Shown: positions 27,238 to 36,679 of the stretch, piece by piece
Numbering within the stretch: position 1 is the first letter of the stretch
How the letters are laid out: every line of letters starts with the position of its first letter
Source: Chlamydomonas sphaeroides
Taxonomy: Eukaryota; Chlorophyta; Chlorophyceae; Chlamydomonadales; Chlamydomonadaceae
Direction of reading: 5' to 3'
NCBI GenBank assembly: GCA_001662425.1
Contig: BDDC01000032.1
Location: 23,553-87,552 of the forward strand
Length of the DNA stretch: 64,000 bases
Notes under the pieces: generated by a model
Told to the model about the DNA's origin: nothing
Seen by the model: the letters and a program-made list of their open reading frames with translations, nothing else
Database searches by the model: none
Translations under genes and position numbers: made by a program

Positions 27238-27723
27238 ATGACTGCTGTGGCACTCCGGACGGGACTCTACTTTACGACGTGGAATGTTGTTCTGGTGCTG
27301 GCTCATCGGTGGACTCATGCGCACATTGATCTCCTGTTGACAAGCACACTTGTTTTCATCATTAGCACCTACCTCTTCTATGTCCAGCCTGGCTACTTTA
27401 GGTCGCTGAGTTCTCGGCGGAAGAAGCACACGGCACTGCTCGTCTCCCATGAAACGATGGCGGGTGCCGCATTGCACATTGTGTTTCATGTGCTGCCGTT
27501 GGTCTTTGTGGCACTGCGCTACGGACCTTTCTACGCACGCCACAGCCCCTTTGGCGCTGCTACTTTGACCTCGTGCGCTGTGCTGTCGGTGTACGTGACG
27601 GTCATTCACGCCGGGAATGTATACGATGTGCGCGACACCGTTCTTGTCATTGTAACAACGCTCACGATTTGTACATACATCGTCATGCGTGCCGAATTAC
27701 ACGCTCAAGATCTAGGTTTTTAG
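27238..27723 (+). CDS. four-TM membrane protein
   Basis: 161 residues with about four hydrophobic helices: N-terminal TTWNVVLVLAHRWTHAHIDLLL, then LVFIISTYLFYVQPGYF, IVFHVLPLVFVALRYG, and C-terminal VLVIVTTLTICTYIVM. His and aromatic residues cluster at membrane boundaries. Converges with the helicase gene (17 bases between stops). Function unknown; a conserved virion membrane protein is plausible. Confidence 0.65.
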   Translation: MTAVALRTGLYFTTWNVVLVLAHRWTHAHIDLLLTSTLVFIISTYLFYVQPGYFRSLSSRRKKHTALLVSHETMAGAALHIVFHVLPLVFVALRYGPFYARHSPFGAATLTSCAVLSVYVTVIHAGNVYDVRDTVLVIVTTLTICTYIVMRAELHAQDLGF

Positions 27724-27740
27724 GGTTCTAGAGATCTAGA

Positions 27741-30269
27741 TCAGACGCGCGCAACCACGACGAGTTCATTACGCTGTCGAAGGGCGTCATATTCATAGAG
27801 AATGCCTGCTCGCCGGTCCATGTAGAACTTCTTGCCGTCTACCTGCACCACCAGCAGCTTTGTTACACGCTGCGCGTACTGCACATCGGTAAGGTCGTCA
27901 GCGAACGCCACCGTCCGAAAGCGCTCCTGCTCCCCCAGCGAGGAGCGCGGCAGCGTGAAGCACTGTAGCCGGTCCTCCTCGGAGTCGGCGTGCACCATGC
28001 AGTCGACGGCTGCGGATCGCGTGAGAGCCATAAGCTGGTCAATGAGGTGCTTTTTACGCATTGCCACGGCGTGCACGTACTGGTCTGACGTGAGCCCCTT
28101 GTCGAGGTTCAGGATGGCGTTATCCCGACGCTGCGCATCAGTGAAGCTGGCAACGTACAGGAAGACGTCGACCTGCCTCTCGTGCAGAGGCAACCCCATG
28201 TGCGAGCGCGCACGCACGGCGCGACCAATGACCTGGTCGAGTCGGTTATGATTCCAGAAGCCCTCGAGCATGTGCACCTGGCGCACATTCTTGAGCGAGA
28301 TCCCCTCGGCCCCCGACGCGGTGATGAGCAGGACGCGTGCTATAGCTCCGTGCAGATTCGTCGTGCCAGGCGGGAGGCTGGCGCGCGTCACGCTCGGCAA
28401 TTGTTCAAGCTCGTTGTTAAAGATGTGTAGTAGGAGTCGGTTGTACTCAGGGTCCTCTTCAGTGCGCAGAACAATGTAACGCATGGTCTCCGACTCTCCT
28501 GTAAAGACCCACCCGTCACCGCTGCTGCTGCGTGTCAGGCGTAGCTCTTGGTACCCATTAACGTCCAGCGTGGCTGACAGCATCCCGAGGCCCTCTGCTC
28601 GTCGGAACTGCGAGTATATGAGCGCGGTGCCCGGGCACGCATCCAGCCTGGTCAGCAGCGCTGCGAATTTCGGGGAGTGCAGTGTGAGCGTGCCGTTGCG
28701 TCGGAGGCAGTCGGGCATCTCGGCCTTGATGCGCAGCACCGCCATCTCGAGCGCCTGGGTATACTCCTTGTCCAAATCGTCGGCATCCAGCGCGATATTG
28801 TCGGGGTCGGACGCTTCATCCTTGAGGCGCTGGCGCATCTGAAATTTGAACGGCCTGGAGATCTCGTCTGGGAACACGAATGTGCAGAGTGCCAGGGAAA
28901 ACGTCCGGTACACCTGGCCCGTGGCGTCGAGGTTATTTCCTGGCTGCTGCTGCGATTTGCCCCTCTGCTGCAGGCGCAGGAGGCTGCGCTCGCGGCGGCG
29001 CTCCTCGTACCGAAGCTGCGCGTACTTGACAAATTGAAGACCGCTCATCTCGGCGTGTACGATCTGCATGGGTGACACCTGCGCAAACGACGCAGGGTCA
29101 CGACGGCTGAAAGCGGACACCGCGCCCACGATGCGGCGTTGCAAGAGCACCGGGTTGATGACGCTGGCCTGCTCGCTGTCGATGAACGTGTCATTGAACA
29201 GCTCAATGTCCTCCGGAAGCGGCAGCGCCGCATACGACGACCGAGATGCCACGACGATCTTTGCGTCCTTGAGTGCGGCCACGACGTCGTCAATGGAGGG
29301 CGGCTTCTTCGCTGTAGCACTACTCCGCACGACCATGCCCGTCCACCCCACTTGAGATTCGGCGCCGCTCTCTTCGAGCATCTCAAAGCCATGTGGGGTA
29401 AACACAATGTTCAGGGCGCGAGCGGCGGGATCGTACGAAAGCTCCTGGAGCGCCGTGTGCAATCCGCGGCGGCGCATGGCGGCCTCCAGCGCTTGGGGCG
29501 TCGTTTCCGTGCGCAGGCGCAGCGAGTGTACGAGGGTGCGCCCCTGGACCAGATTCACTAGATAGGCCAATTCGGCAGGGCGGTTGACGATGGGTGTGCC
29601 AGACAGCAGGATGACCTTGCAGTCCCTGGCATCAAGCAGGCGCTCATACAGGGGCGTCACCAGGCGCTTGTTCATGACCCTCGATATGAAGTTGTGCACC
29701 TCGTCGATGACCACCACCGATCCGTCAAACGGGTTATTACTACTATCATCGGTCCCGCACAATTGGCTGACGCGGCGCTGCGTGAGGCCGTTGTAGTGGA
29801 CAAATGTGAACGCGGCGGCGATCACGGCGTCCACCTGCTCATCGATCTGCGCTTGCGAAGAAGGGTCCAGGTCGTCGTAGTGTTTATTTGCTGGGTTTTG
29901 CTGGGTCGTCGAGTCGGCTACCCAGACCCCCCCGTGTGCCCGCAGCATCTTGACCGGCAGTTGCGACCGAAATGGGGCCGCGGCAGGGTGGTCCGCTGGC
30001 AGCTTGCCCCATGCTTGGCGCCGCAGCAGGTGCGGTGCGGTGCACGCTGGCACCTCGTTTGCAAAGTTCTGGTGCAGCATCTTGGTCGTCATCACGTAAA
30101 TCCTGCCTCGCGGCCGTGCAACACGCAGCGCTTCAGCTGCGGCGATGGCCGCGCACGTCTTGCCCACACCCAGGGAGTGCAGGAGAAGCAGGCCGCGGTA
30201 CGGGCTCGCGTGCTGCAGGTAGTCGCGTACAAACTTTTGCTGCACAAAGAGCTCGCGTTCTCCTTCTTC

Positions 30270-30301
<32 letters not shown>

Positions 30302-30428
30302 CTTCTGTCGTGTACCGAAAGGTCTGATAGATCCACTGAACAAACCTTGCACGATCCTGCAACGGCCAACCGTCCTCACTGACGATCTCATGAGCGATCT
30401 TTCTACCCTTTCTTCTTCCTGATGACAT
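27741..30428 (-). CDS. SNF2/D6-D11-type superfamily II helicase
   Basis: 895 residues. Walker A LHSLGVGKTCAA (GVGKT ~87-91), Walker B DEVHNF (~242-247), motif III LLSGTPIVNRP and C-terminal helicase motifs (ASGAEGISLKNVRQVHMLE and DQVIGRAVRARSH) are intact. The pattern matches nucleocytovirus D6R/D11L-like ATPases, which act in early transcription initiation or termination and travel in the virion. The N-terminus has a CAA-encoded poly-Gln tract (+ strand 30271-30301). The start ATG at 30428 sits 55 bases from the left end of the transposon. Confidence 0.92.
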
Positions 30429-30484
30429 GTGTGAGAACTACTTGATGGTGAATAATAAATAAATAGTTTCACTGAGATACATTA

Positions 30485-30512
30485 CACTCGTGACAGCAAA
30501 AAATGTTACACC
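30485..30512 (+). repeat. left terminal inverted repeat
   Basis: 28 bases starting CACTCGTGACAGC and ending TGTTACACC. Pairs with the reverse complement of 33796-33823 at 21 of 28 positions, with both outer (CACTCG) and inner (TGTTxCACC) blocks conserved. Confidence 0.8.
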
Positions 30513-30543
30513 TGATCGAGAGCGTTCGCCGTCTCTTTTCGAA

Positions 30544-31449
30544 ATGTACCCTGTCGATCGACGGCACCTTGCGTGCCACATGTATCGACTCCTTAAGTCT
30601 CTGAGGAAGACAGGAACGCTCCTCCAGGTATCCCACACAACGATCCGACGGTGGCTCGATGCCCCTCAGCAAAAACGGTACGACATGTCGGGACGCACCC
30701 TTGCATCCAAAGCCTTCAGGGTGGCAGCTGCTATTCGCGCCGCTGTCGCCGCGGACCCCCTCGTCACGTGCGCACGCCTCGCACGCCTCATCCACGAGAC
30801 GCTCGGAATCAGGATCTCGCCCCAGCTGGCGAGAAGCGTCCTGCGTGCAGCTGGGGTGACGCGCAAGAAGGCGCGATTCCACGGAGCCCCGGTCCATCAC
30901 GAGGCCACCACCGCCGCGTTCCTGGCAGCACGGCGGCGCTACATAGAACAGGGGTTGACGTTCTGGTCCCTGGACGAGACGGGCTTCGGCAGGAGGGGCG
31001 CGCCGGTGTTCGGGTATGCCACCAGAGGCCACGCACTCCGCATCCAAAAGCGGCAGCAACCATGTGTGACCAACACGTCGGCCCTGGTGATCGCGAACGC
31101 CGAGGGCACCATGATTCGAGAGTTCCAGACGCAGGCGTACCGGGTCGGCACCTTCGTGTCCTTCCTGACCCGCCTCGAGGTCCCTCGTGACGCCGTCATC
31201 CTGCTGGACAACCTCTCCGTGCACAAGCATCGCGACGTCCACCGAGTTGCCGCGGAGAAGGGCTGGCACCTGCTCTACGTCCCGCCCTACTCGCCCTGGT
31301 TCAATCCCATCGAGGGTATCTTTTCCATCGTCAAGCGCGCCTGGTACGGCGGGGCGTCGATCGCGGACGCCTTCGACCGTGTCACTCCAGAACATTCCGG
31401 GGTTTTCTTCCGGAACGCGATGCGTCTCGAGGGTCCGCCCATGCGGTGA
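30544..31449 (+). CDS. DDE transposase, IS630/Tc1-mariner (DD34E)
   Basis: 301 residues from the ATG at 30544; an in-frame GTG at 30490 lies inside the inverted repeat and would add 18 residues. Numbered from that GTG, the catalytic residues are D162 (WSLDETGF), D240 (ILLDNLSVHKH) and E275 (PYSPWFNPIEG), giving 34 residues between the last two. The N-terminal part has helix-turn-helix signatures (VSHTTIRRWL, ISPQLARSVLR). It cuts and pastes DNA into TA sites, and the TA duplication here agrees. It is followed after 70 bases by the Fanzor gene in the same orientation. Confidence 0.92.
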   Translation: MYPVDRRHLACHMYRLLKSLRKTGTLLQVSHTTIRRWLDAPQQKRYDMSGRTLASKAFRVAAAIRAAVAADPLVTCARLARLIHETLGIRISPQLARSVLRAAGVTRKKARFHGAPVHHEATTAAFLAARRRYIEQGLTFWSLDETGFGRRGAPVFGYATRGHALRIQKRQQPCVTNTSALVIANAEGTMIREFQTQAYRVGTFVSFLTRLEVPRDAVILLDNLSVHKHRDVHRVAAEKGWHLLYVPPYSPWFNPIEGIFSIVKRAWYGGASIADAFDRVTPEHSGVFFRNAMRLEGPPMR

Positions 31450-31519
31450 GGCGGTGTGTTTGAAAAAGACATAAAGGGCCTCCCCAGGCTGACATGTACA
31501 TCACCACCTCGCTCGGCAC

Positions 31520-33538
31520 ATGGCCGAGCCGCTACCCGCTTGCAAGAAGCGCTCGCGCCCCGACCGCGCGGAGAAGCTCCGCGCGCGCAAGGAGACCCGT
31601 GAGACCGTGGTCAAGTGCTCGCTCCAGGCGCTGCTCCTGGGGTCCAAGGGCCAGAGGAATCGCGTCGCCGAGGCTATCGACACCCGGGTCGTTGCGTACT
31701 CGAAGCGCGCCGTGCTCGCGTCCCGCGGCCTCAATCTGCTCGCCCGCAACCTCTTCAAGGACGTCCAGCAGCACAAGGATCTGGTGGACTTCCAGGTCGA
31801 GCTGGACGTCGTCCATGTTAACACGGTGCGCCAGCTCATGCTGGGGACGGCGGGTTGCGCCCGGCGGGTGCCCCTTGTGCACCAGCTGCACCGGGAGCGG
31901 CCTTTCCTACTGCACGACCCGCGCGACCGCTCGCAAAGCGACTGCAACATCTACACGGATGGAGCTGTAGGCTTCGCCGCCAACGTGCACACCCACCTGA
32001 AGGAGAACCTGCTCCGAGTGGTCAAGAGGGTCGTCTACGACTGCACGGACGGCACGCGGGATCAGCAGGTGCTGGCACTGTTCCGCATCTGTGGATGGCC
32101 GCCGCCGGTGCCGCGGAAGCCTAAAAAGCCTAAGAAGCCTAAGAAGCCCAAGAAGACGAGGGGCGCGGAGGCGTCGGAGGAGCCGCCTCCTCCCCCGACG
32201 CTGACACAAGCACAGGAGGACAGGGTCAAGCTCTGTCGCGACGTGCTCGGCCTGCGGGGTGACACCAAGATCACCCGCGCGTGGCTCAAGGCGAAGGCCA
32301 ACGCGCCCGGTATCCTCAAGTTCTTTGTGCTGGCCCTGCGGCTGCTGGAGGAGCACGCTCCCACCGCCAAACCCTTCGCCCTGCTGCCCATCTGCCGGCG
32401 CAAGCGCCACTTCATCACCATCGACACCACCAGCCTCTTCGGCATCGCGCGCGACGCCGACCTCGTCCGCAAGGGCTGCCAACTTCCGGCCTTCCGCGCG
32501 CTGGGCGACGCGCACTGGTGCAGCATTTTGGACGTGTCCAGGGTCGCCCCGCGCGGCGCGCGCTTCACGGGCACCATCGACACAGACGGCGTCTCGGTCT
32601 GCGTGCACTTTGCGCGCCCCAAGCAACCCAAGAAGCAGCGGCCCGCGAACGAGGAGGAGGGGTGCGGCGGCGGGCGGGCAGATCGGCTCGCGAGCCGGCC
32701 GTCGCAGGAGAAGATCGACAGCTCGCGCGTCGTGGTGTTTGACGCGGGGCGCAAGAACATCCTGTACGGCGTGGAGATTCTGCCCGACGGCACCGTCCAG
32801 CGGTACCGCCTGACCAGGCGACAGTACTACCAGGAGTCCGGCATCGCGTCCGCGGCGGCGCGCACGGAGGCCTGGCACCGGGGCGTCCGCGCGCAGCTGC
32901 TCGCGCTGTCGCGCGTCTCCACCAAGGGCTACCGCGTCGCTGACTTCGAGGCGTACCTGGCGGTGGACATGGCGGTCGCCACCGCGCTCTGGCGGGAGTA
33001 CCTGAAGCGGCGGTGGGCGGCGCAGCGGCTGAGGCTACATGGCGGAAAGAAACGCGTGCTGGCGCGCTTCTTCAACCGGATCGAGGAGGCGGGCAGGGCG
33101 CGCGGGGACGCGCGCCCCATTCTGGCCGCGTATGGATCCGCCAAGATGGCGCCTGGCGGTAAAGGCGAGGTCAGCGTGCCTGTGAGCGGGGTGTTCGTGG
33201 AGTGCCAGCGGCGCCTGGAGACGCACTTGGTGGACGAGTACAGGTCGACCCGGGTGCACCACGCGGACGACCACGTACTGCAGGGCGTCGGGGTCGTGCG
33301 GCGGAAGCCGGACGGCAGCAGGGCGGCGGCGACGGTTCGAGGCTTGCTATGGTGCAGTTCCACCAAGGACGCCCGCTCAAGTGCGGGCAGCGGCAAGTTC
33401 ATCGATCGCGACGAGAACGGCGCCCTCAACATCCTGCGCTGCTTCCTGCTCCCCCAGCGCCCCGCTGCACTGGACCGCAGCGCGTGCCGCGGCCAGAGGC
33501 TGCCGGTCGCCACGGTCGGCAAGTGGGTCCGCCGCTAG
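31520..33538 (+). CDS. Fanzor-type RNA-guided nuclease (eukaryotic TnpB homologue)
   Basis: 672 residues from the ATG at 31520. The RuvC-like core is recognised by VVVFDAGRKNILYG (D408), the VDEYRSTRV segment, RGLLWCSS, and the terminal RDENGALNIL (D631), the equivalent of TnpB RDxNAAxNI. A KPKKPKKPKKPKK run (~198-212) is a strong nuclear-localisation signal, typical of Fanzors and absent from bacterial TnpB. The zinc finger is degenerate: His-rich HHADDH and a single WC replace CxxC pairs, as in the Fanzor1 group as I remember it. Association with mariner-type elements is known for Fanzor1. It likely uses a guide RNA from the element's 3' end to cut empty target sites. Confidence 0.85.
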   Translation: MAEPLPACKKRSRPDRAEKLRARKETRETVVKCSLQALLLGSKGQRNRVAEAIDTRVVAYSKRAVLASRGLNLLARNLFKDVQQHKDLVDFQVELDVVHVNTVRQLMLGTAGCARRVPLVHQLHRERPFLLHDPRDRSQSDCNIYTDGAVGFAANVHTHLKENLLRVVKRVVYDCTDGTRDQQVLALFRICGWPPPVPRKPKKPKKPKKPKKTRGAEASEEPPPPPTLTQAQEDRVKLCRDVLGLRGDTKITRAWLKAKANAPGILKFFVLALRLLEEHAPTAKPFALLPICRRKRHFITIDTTSLFGIARDADLVRKGCQLPAFRALGDAHWCSILDVSRVAPRGARFTGTIDTDGVSVCVHFARPKQPKKQRPANEEEGCGGGRADRLASRPSQEKIDSSRVVVFDAGRKNILYGVEILPDGTVQRYRLTRRQYYQESGIASAAARTEAWHRGVRAQLLALSRVSTKGYRVADFEAYLAVDMAVATALWREYLKRRWAAQRLRLHGGKKRVLARFFNRIEEAGRARGDARPILAAYGSAKMAPGGKGEVSVPVSGVFVECQRRLETHLVDEYRSTRVHHADDHVLQGVGVVRRKPDGSRAAATVRGLLWCSSTKDARSSAGSGKFIDRDENGALNILRCFLLPQRPAALDRSACRGQRLPVATVGKWVRR

Positions 33539-33795
33539 GGACGGTCGCGACAAGAGATAACCAACAATTTGCTGGCTGATTGCCCGTGGCCGGTGGCGAC
33601 GCGGGTGACGATGGGAACATGGCACTACAAGGCCATCCCGGGAAACAGGAGCCAGCGAAGACGCCCGTGTCTGTCTGGTGGAGCGGCAGAGGACAGACCG
33701 GGAGCCGGGTCGTCGGTGCTAGGATAGGGTGTAGGCGACCCGGTGTCATACACGGTGAAGCAAGGTTGAATCAAGGTGTTCCGCAGCGATGCCAG
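33539..33795 (+). ncRNA. candidate omega/fRNA region of the Fanzor element
   Basis: 257 bases between the Fanzor stop codon and the right inverted repeat with no coding signal. In TnpB and Fanzor elements the guide RNA scaffold is transcribed from this position through the right end into flanking DNA, which supplies the guide. Position and lack of coding potential fit; structure and expression were not tested. This is an inference from family knowledge. Its exact ends are unknown. Confidence 0.4.
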
Positions 33796-33823
33796 GGTGG
33801 AACACTTTTCTCTTTGCCGAGTG
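33796..33823 (-). repeat. right terminal inverted repeat
   Basis: Reverse complement begins CACTCGGCAAAGAG and ends GTGTTCCACC, matching the left repeat at 21 of 28 positions. Followed directly by TA at 33824. Confidence 0.8.
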
Positions 33824-33866
33824 TATAGATTATAGAGTCAGATAGAGTCAGATACAAGTGAGCAAA

Positions 33867-34517
33867 ATGTCCACAGCAACAAGTAACCTGGAGAACGCGT
33901 TGCGCCAGATGCACGTCCAGCGCGTCGGCGGTGACAACTACTTTGCGTATGAGATCAGGAATTTCCTGAGCCCCGCGGAGTGTGACGAGATTAGGCGTGT
34001 CGCGGAAAAGGTAGGTATGACACCCAGTGAGATCTACAATGCGGACTCTGATGTCGTAGACAACAAAGCCCGAAAGAGTTTTACTGCGTGGCTACCCGAC
34101 AGCACCTCGCCCGTTGTTGCCAAGGTGAGCTGGTTGACGGAGCGCATCACCGGCATTCCAAGTGCCAACCAAGAGGAACTGCAGGTCCTGCGTTATCCAC
34201 CCGGAGGCTTCTTCAAGCCACACTATGACTGCTGCGAGGGGGACAGCGTCGAGTGCTCACGAATGAACAGCAACGGCGGGCCACGACACATTACGCTCAT
34301 CATCTATCTCAATGACGATATAACTGGTGGGGAGACGATCTTTCCCCAGTGTGGGATCTCCATCAAGCCGGAGCGTGGAAAAGCAGCGGTGTTCTGGACC
34401 ACCGATGTCAACAATGACATCGTGAAGCCCTCGTTGCACGGAGGCAACACCGTGCACACCGGTGAGAAATGGATTTGCAACAAGTGGGTGCATCCTTTGC
34501 CTGTTGCCAAGACATGA
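33867..34517 (+). CDS. prolyl 4-hydroxylase alpha-subunit-like (2)
   Basis: 216 residues from ATG 33867 (context gcaaaATGt). Canonical P4H core: LQVLRYPPGGFFKPHYD with iron ligands H119 and D121, then HITLIIYLNDDITGGETIFP, PERGKAAVFW, H191 (SLHGG) and the 2-oxoglutarate-binding K201 (TGEKWICNKWVH). N-terminus resembles plant/algal and viral P4Hs. It hydroxylates prolines in collagen-like or extensin-like repeats. The transposon ends 42 bases before this start, so its native promoter may be displaced or supplied by the element's end. Confidence 0.95.
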   Translation: MSTATSNLENALRQMHVQRVGGDNYFAYEIRNFLSPAECDEIRRVAEKVGMTPSEIYNADSDVVDNKARKSFTAWLPDSTSPVVAKVSWLTERITGIPSANQEELQVLRYPPGGFFKPHYDCCEGDSVECSRMNSNGGPRHITLIIYLNDDITGGETIFPQCGISIKPERGKAAVFWTTDVNNDIVKPSLHGGNTVHTGEKWICNKWVHPLPVAKT

Positions 34518-34648
34518 GCCGGTTGCATGGCGAGATTGGTGAAGATTGGCATTGATTGTACGATGATGCCTCTCACAGAAATAATAGAAAAGAGTCAGAG
34601 ACGAGGTCAGCCTGTGATGAGGTCAGAAAAGTTCGTCGTTGAGGGGTC

Positions 34649-35470
34649 ATGGACACCCCTGATTTTAAGGATGATAATGGTCTTCATGAGCTCGGCGTCT
34701 ACTATTCCGCCATGAAGTGTGCGGGCGTCCATGATCCCTACACAGCGGTTCTAGTGTTTTACTTGATGGGCAATGTCAAGACTACGTCGCCAACATTCCT
34801 AAACATACTGATCGAGCGCGTGAGTGAAGAACGGTACCTCCTCTTGTCAGGCGTGGATGCTGACCAGGTGAAGGCAGCCCTGGACACCGCCGCGGCCAAC
34901 GGCGACGTGGAACTGCTGCGGCGCGTGGAGCCGTTGCTGTCCATGGCAGAGAAGGTTCATTTGCTCGGAACGTCTTGTGACAGCCTGCACTCAGATCAGA
35001 CCGCGTCCGCAGCGTACATGACTGCGTTATTCGATGAGCACGCGTACATGCCAGCCATACTGCGCACCGCCATGAAGTACGGTCACGAAAGGGTCGTGTA
35101 CCACCAGATTTGCGCGGCGTGCGACGCGGGAGCGCCGGTCGTGAGGACGACGAAGCAACGCATCCGACTGCTGACCATCGTGTGCGGCGCTACACAAGAT
35201 TCCTGCACCCCCGAGATCTCCTCGACGATCCTCGCGGCGATGTCTGACGCGGGCGTGGAGCTACCGTACGAGGAGCACCTCCTCGACACCGCCATCAGCA
35301 ACAGACACGTCGCAGTCGTGTTTCAGCAAACAGCAGCATACATGGCGCTCAATTTCATCGGTTTGACCGCGTCGAGGAAAGAGGCACTGATGGAGATCCT
35401 TGGTTCTTACACGGACGTGAACGGACTGTTGAACGCTGTCCGCGACGCACCCGTTCTTGTAAAGCCCTAA
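34649..35470 (+). CDS. hypothetical all-helical protein, ankyrin-like
   Basis: 273 residues. Helical pairs such as VKAALDTAAANGDVELLRRVEPLL and EEHLLDTAISNRHVAVVFQQT resemble degenerate ankyrin repeats (A-A-NGD-ELLRR), common in giant viruses, but repeats are not regular enough for certainty. No TM or catalytic motif. Start ATG at 34649 follows a 131-base spacer after the hydroxylase. Confidence 0.5.
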   Translation: MDTPDFKDDNGLHELGVYYSAMKCAGVHDPYTAVLVFYLMGNVKTTSPTFLNILIERVSEERYLLLSGVDADQVKAALDTAAANGDVELLRRVEPLLSMAEKVHLLGTSCDSLHSDQTASAAYMTALFDEHAYMPAILRTAMKYGHERVVYHQICAACDAGAPVVRTTKQRIRLLTIVCGATQDSCTPEISSTILAAMSDAGVELPYEEHLLDTAISNRHVAVVFQQTAAYMALNFIGLTASRKEALMEILGSYTDVNGLLNAVRDAPVLVKP

Positions 35471-35494
35471 AATTCAAAAAAAACACCTCCATCC

Positions 35495-36466
35495 TTAAAA
35501 ATCCTCGTGCACTGTGAACTCTTTGAGTTTGTCACTGCTCCCGGCCATCACTCCAGCCTTCTGGTAGTCAGAAACGCGCTTCTCGAAGAAGTTTGTCTTT
35601 CCCTGGAGAGAGATGAGTTCCATCCAGTCGAAAGGATTGGCGGTGTGGAAGACCTTCTCATTGCCAAGGCACACCAGGAGCCTGTCAGCGACGAACTCGA
35701 TGTACTGCTCCATGAGCTGCGCGTTCATGCCGATGAGCGACACGGGCAGCGATTCACAGATGAAGCTCTTTTCTATGCGGACGGCATCCACTATGATCGC
35801 TTCAATGTCAGCATTGCTGATGCGCGCCGACGGCGGCAGCATCTTGTAGAGGAAGCACGCAAAGTCGCAGTGTAGACCCTCGTCCCGAGAGATGAGCTCA
35901 TTTGAAAAGGTGAGCCCCGGCATGAGCCCGCGTTTTTTGAGCCAGAAGATGGCGCAGAATGAGCCCGAGAAAAAGATGCCCTCGACCGCTGCAAATGCCA
36001 CCAAGCGCCTGGCGAACACATCCGACGCCTCGATCCACTTCAACGCCCATGTGGCCTTTTGGGTCACACATGGCATTGTCTCAATGGCGCGAAAGAGACG
36101 GTCTTTCTCGTGGACATCCTTGATGTAGTGGTCCAACAGCAGGGAGTACGTCTCGCCGTGGACGTTCTCAATTGCGATCTGGAATCCGTAAAAACAACGC
36201 GCCTCTGGGAGTTGCACCTCGCGCATGAAGCGCGATGCCAGGTTCTCGTTGACGATGCCATCAGACGTAGCAAAGAAAGCGAGCACGTGCTTGAGAAAGT
36301 GCTGCTCGTCGCTGCGCAGCTCGTCCCACTTGTCCTGTGACAGATCAATCTCCTCGGCAGTCCAGAAGCTGGCTTGGGCCTTTTTGTAAAACTGCCAGAG
36401 CCCATCGTGCTTGATAGGAAAGATGCTGAATCGATCCGGGTTTGCGTCTAGAATGCTGTTGTGCAT
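35495..36466 (-). CDS. ribonucleoside-diphosphate reductase small subunit
   Basis: 323 residues, normal length for class I R2. Iron-ligand segments are evident: EARCFYGFQIAIENVHGETY, EGIFFSGSFCAIFWLKK and SRDEGLHCDFACFLY. The C-terminal FTVHEDF is the R1-binding tail type. It provides the tyrosyl radical for dNTP synthesis; the large subunit is not in this window. The upstream region contains the GGGAGGTT repeat. Confidence 0.97.
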   Translation of the reverse strand: MHNSILDANPDRFSIFPIKHDGLWQFYKKAQASFWTAEEIDLSQDKWDELRSDEQHFLKHVLAFFATSDGIVNENLASRFMREVQLPEARCFYGFQIAIENVHGETYSLLLDHYIKDVHEKDRLFRAIETMPCVTQKATWALKWIEASDVFARRLVAFAAVEGIFFSGSFCAIFWLKKRGLMPGLTFSNELISRDEGLHCDFACFLYKMLPPSARISNADIEAIIVDAVRIEKSFICESLPVSLIGMNAQLMEQYIEFVADRLLVCLGNEKVFHTANPFDWMELISLQGKTNFFEKRVSDYQKAGVMAGSSDKLKEFTVHEDF

Positions 36467-36524
36467 TGCTCTCTCCTGTCCTGTATCTCTGTCAGGTTAT
36501 TGTGTCGGAATCCTTATGTCTCTC

Positions 36525-36600
36525 AGGTTGGGAAGTTGGGAAGTTGGGAGGTTGGGAGGTTGGGAGGTCGGGAGGTTTGGGAGGTCTTGGGAGGAGGAGG
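36525..36600. repeat. GGGAGGTT/GGGAAGTT tandem repeat
   Basis: About eight imperfect units of TTGGGAGG on the + strand in the spacer between the RNR gene (whose promoter should be here) and the next gene. Regular G3 runs could form a G-quadruplex on the + strand. Non-coding. Confidence 0.75.
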
Positions 36601-36679
36601 ATACAAAAAAGTACTTTGCAGTACCTTTGTTGTTTTTTTGGGGTTTTTTGGGGGGTTTCATGTGTAAACTGCCAAGACT

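Larger units (their letters stand above)
30483..33825 (+). mobile_element. Tc1/mariner-IS630 type transposon carrying a Fanzor nuclease
   Basis: Bounded by TA dinucleotides at 30483-30484 and 33824-33825, the expected target duplication. Terminal inverted repeats start CACTCG and match at 21 of 28 positions. Contains two genes on the + strand: a DD34E transposase and a Fanzor-like protein. The base composition is visibly more GC-rich than the flanks, marking a recent acquisition. It sits between the helicase and a prolyl hydroxylase, 42 bases before the ATG of the latter. Both genes look intact, so the element may be active. Confidence 0.85.

Noticed and set aside
31501..33625. Several open frames on both strands inside the Fanzor gene
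   Set aside because: High GC removes stop codons; only the 672-residue frame has RuvC motifs and a nuclear signal.
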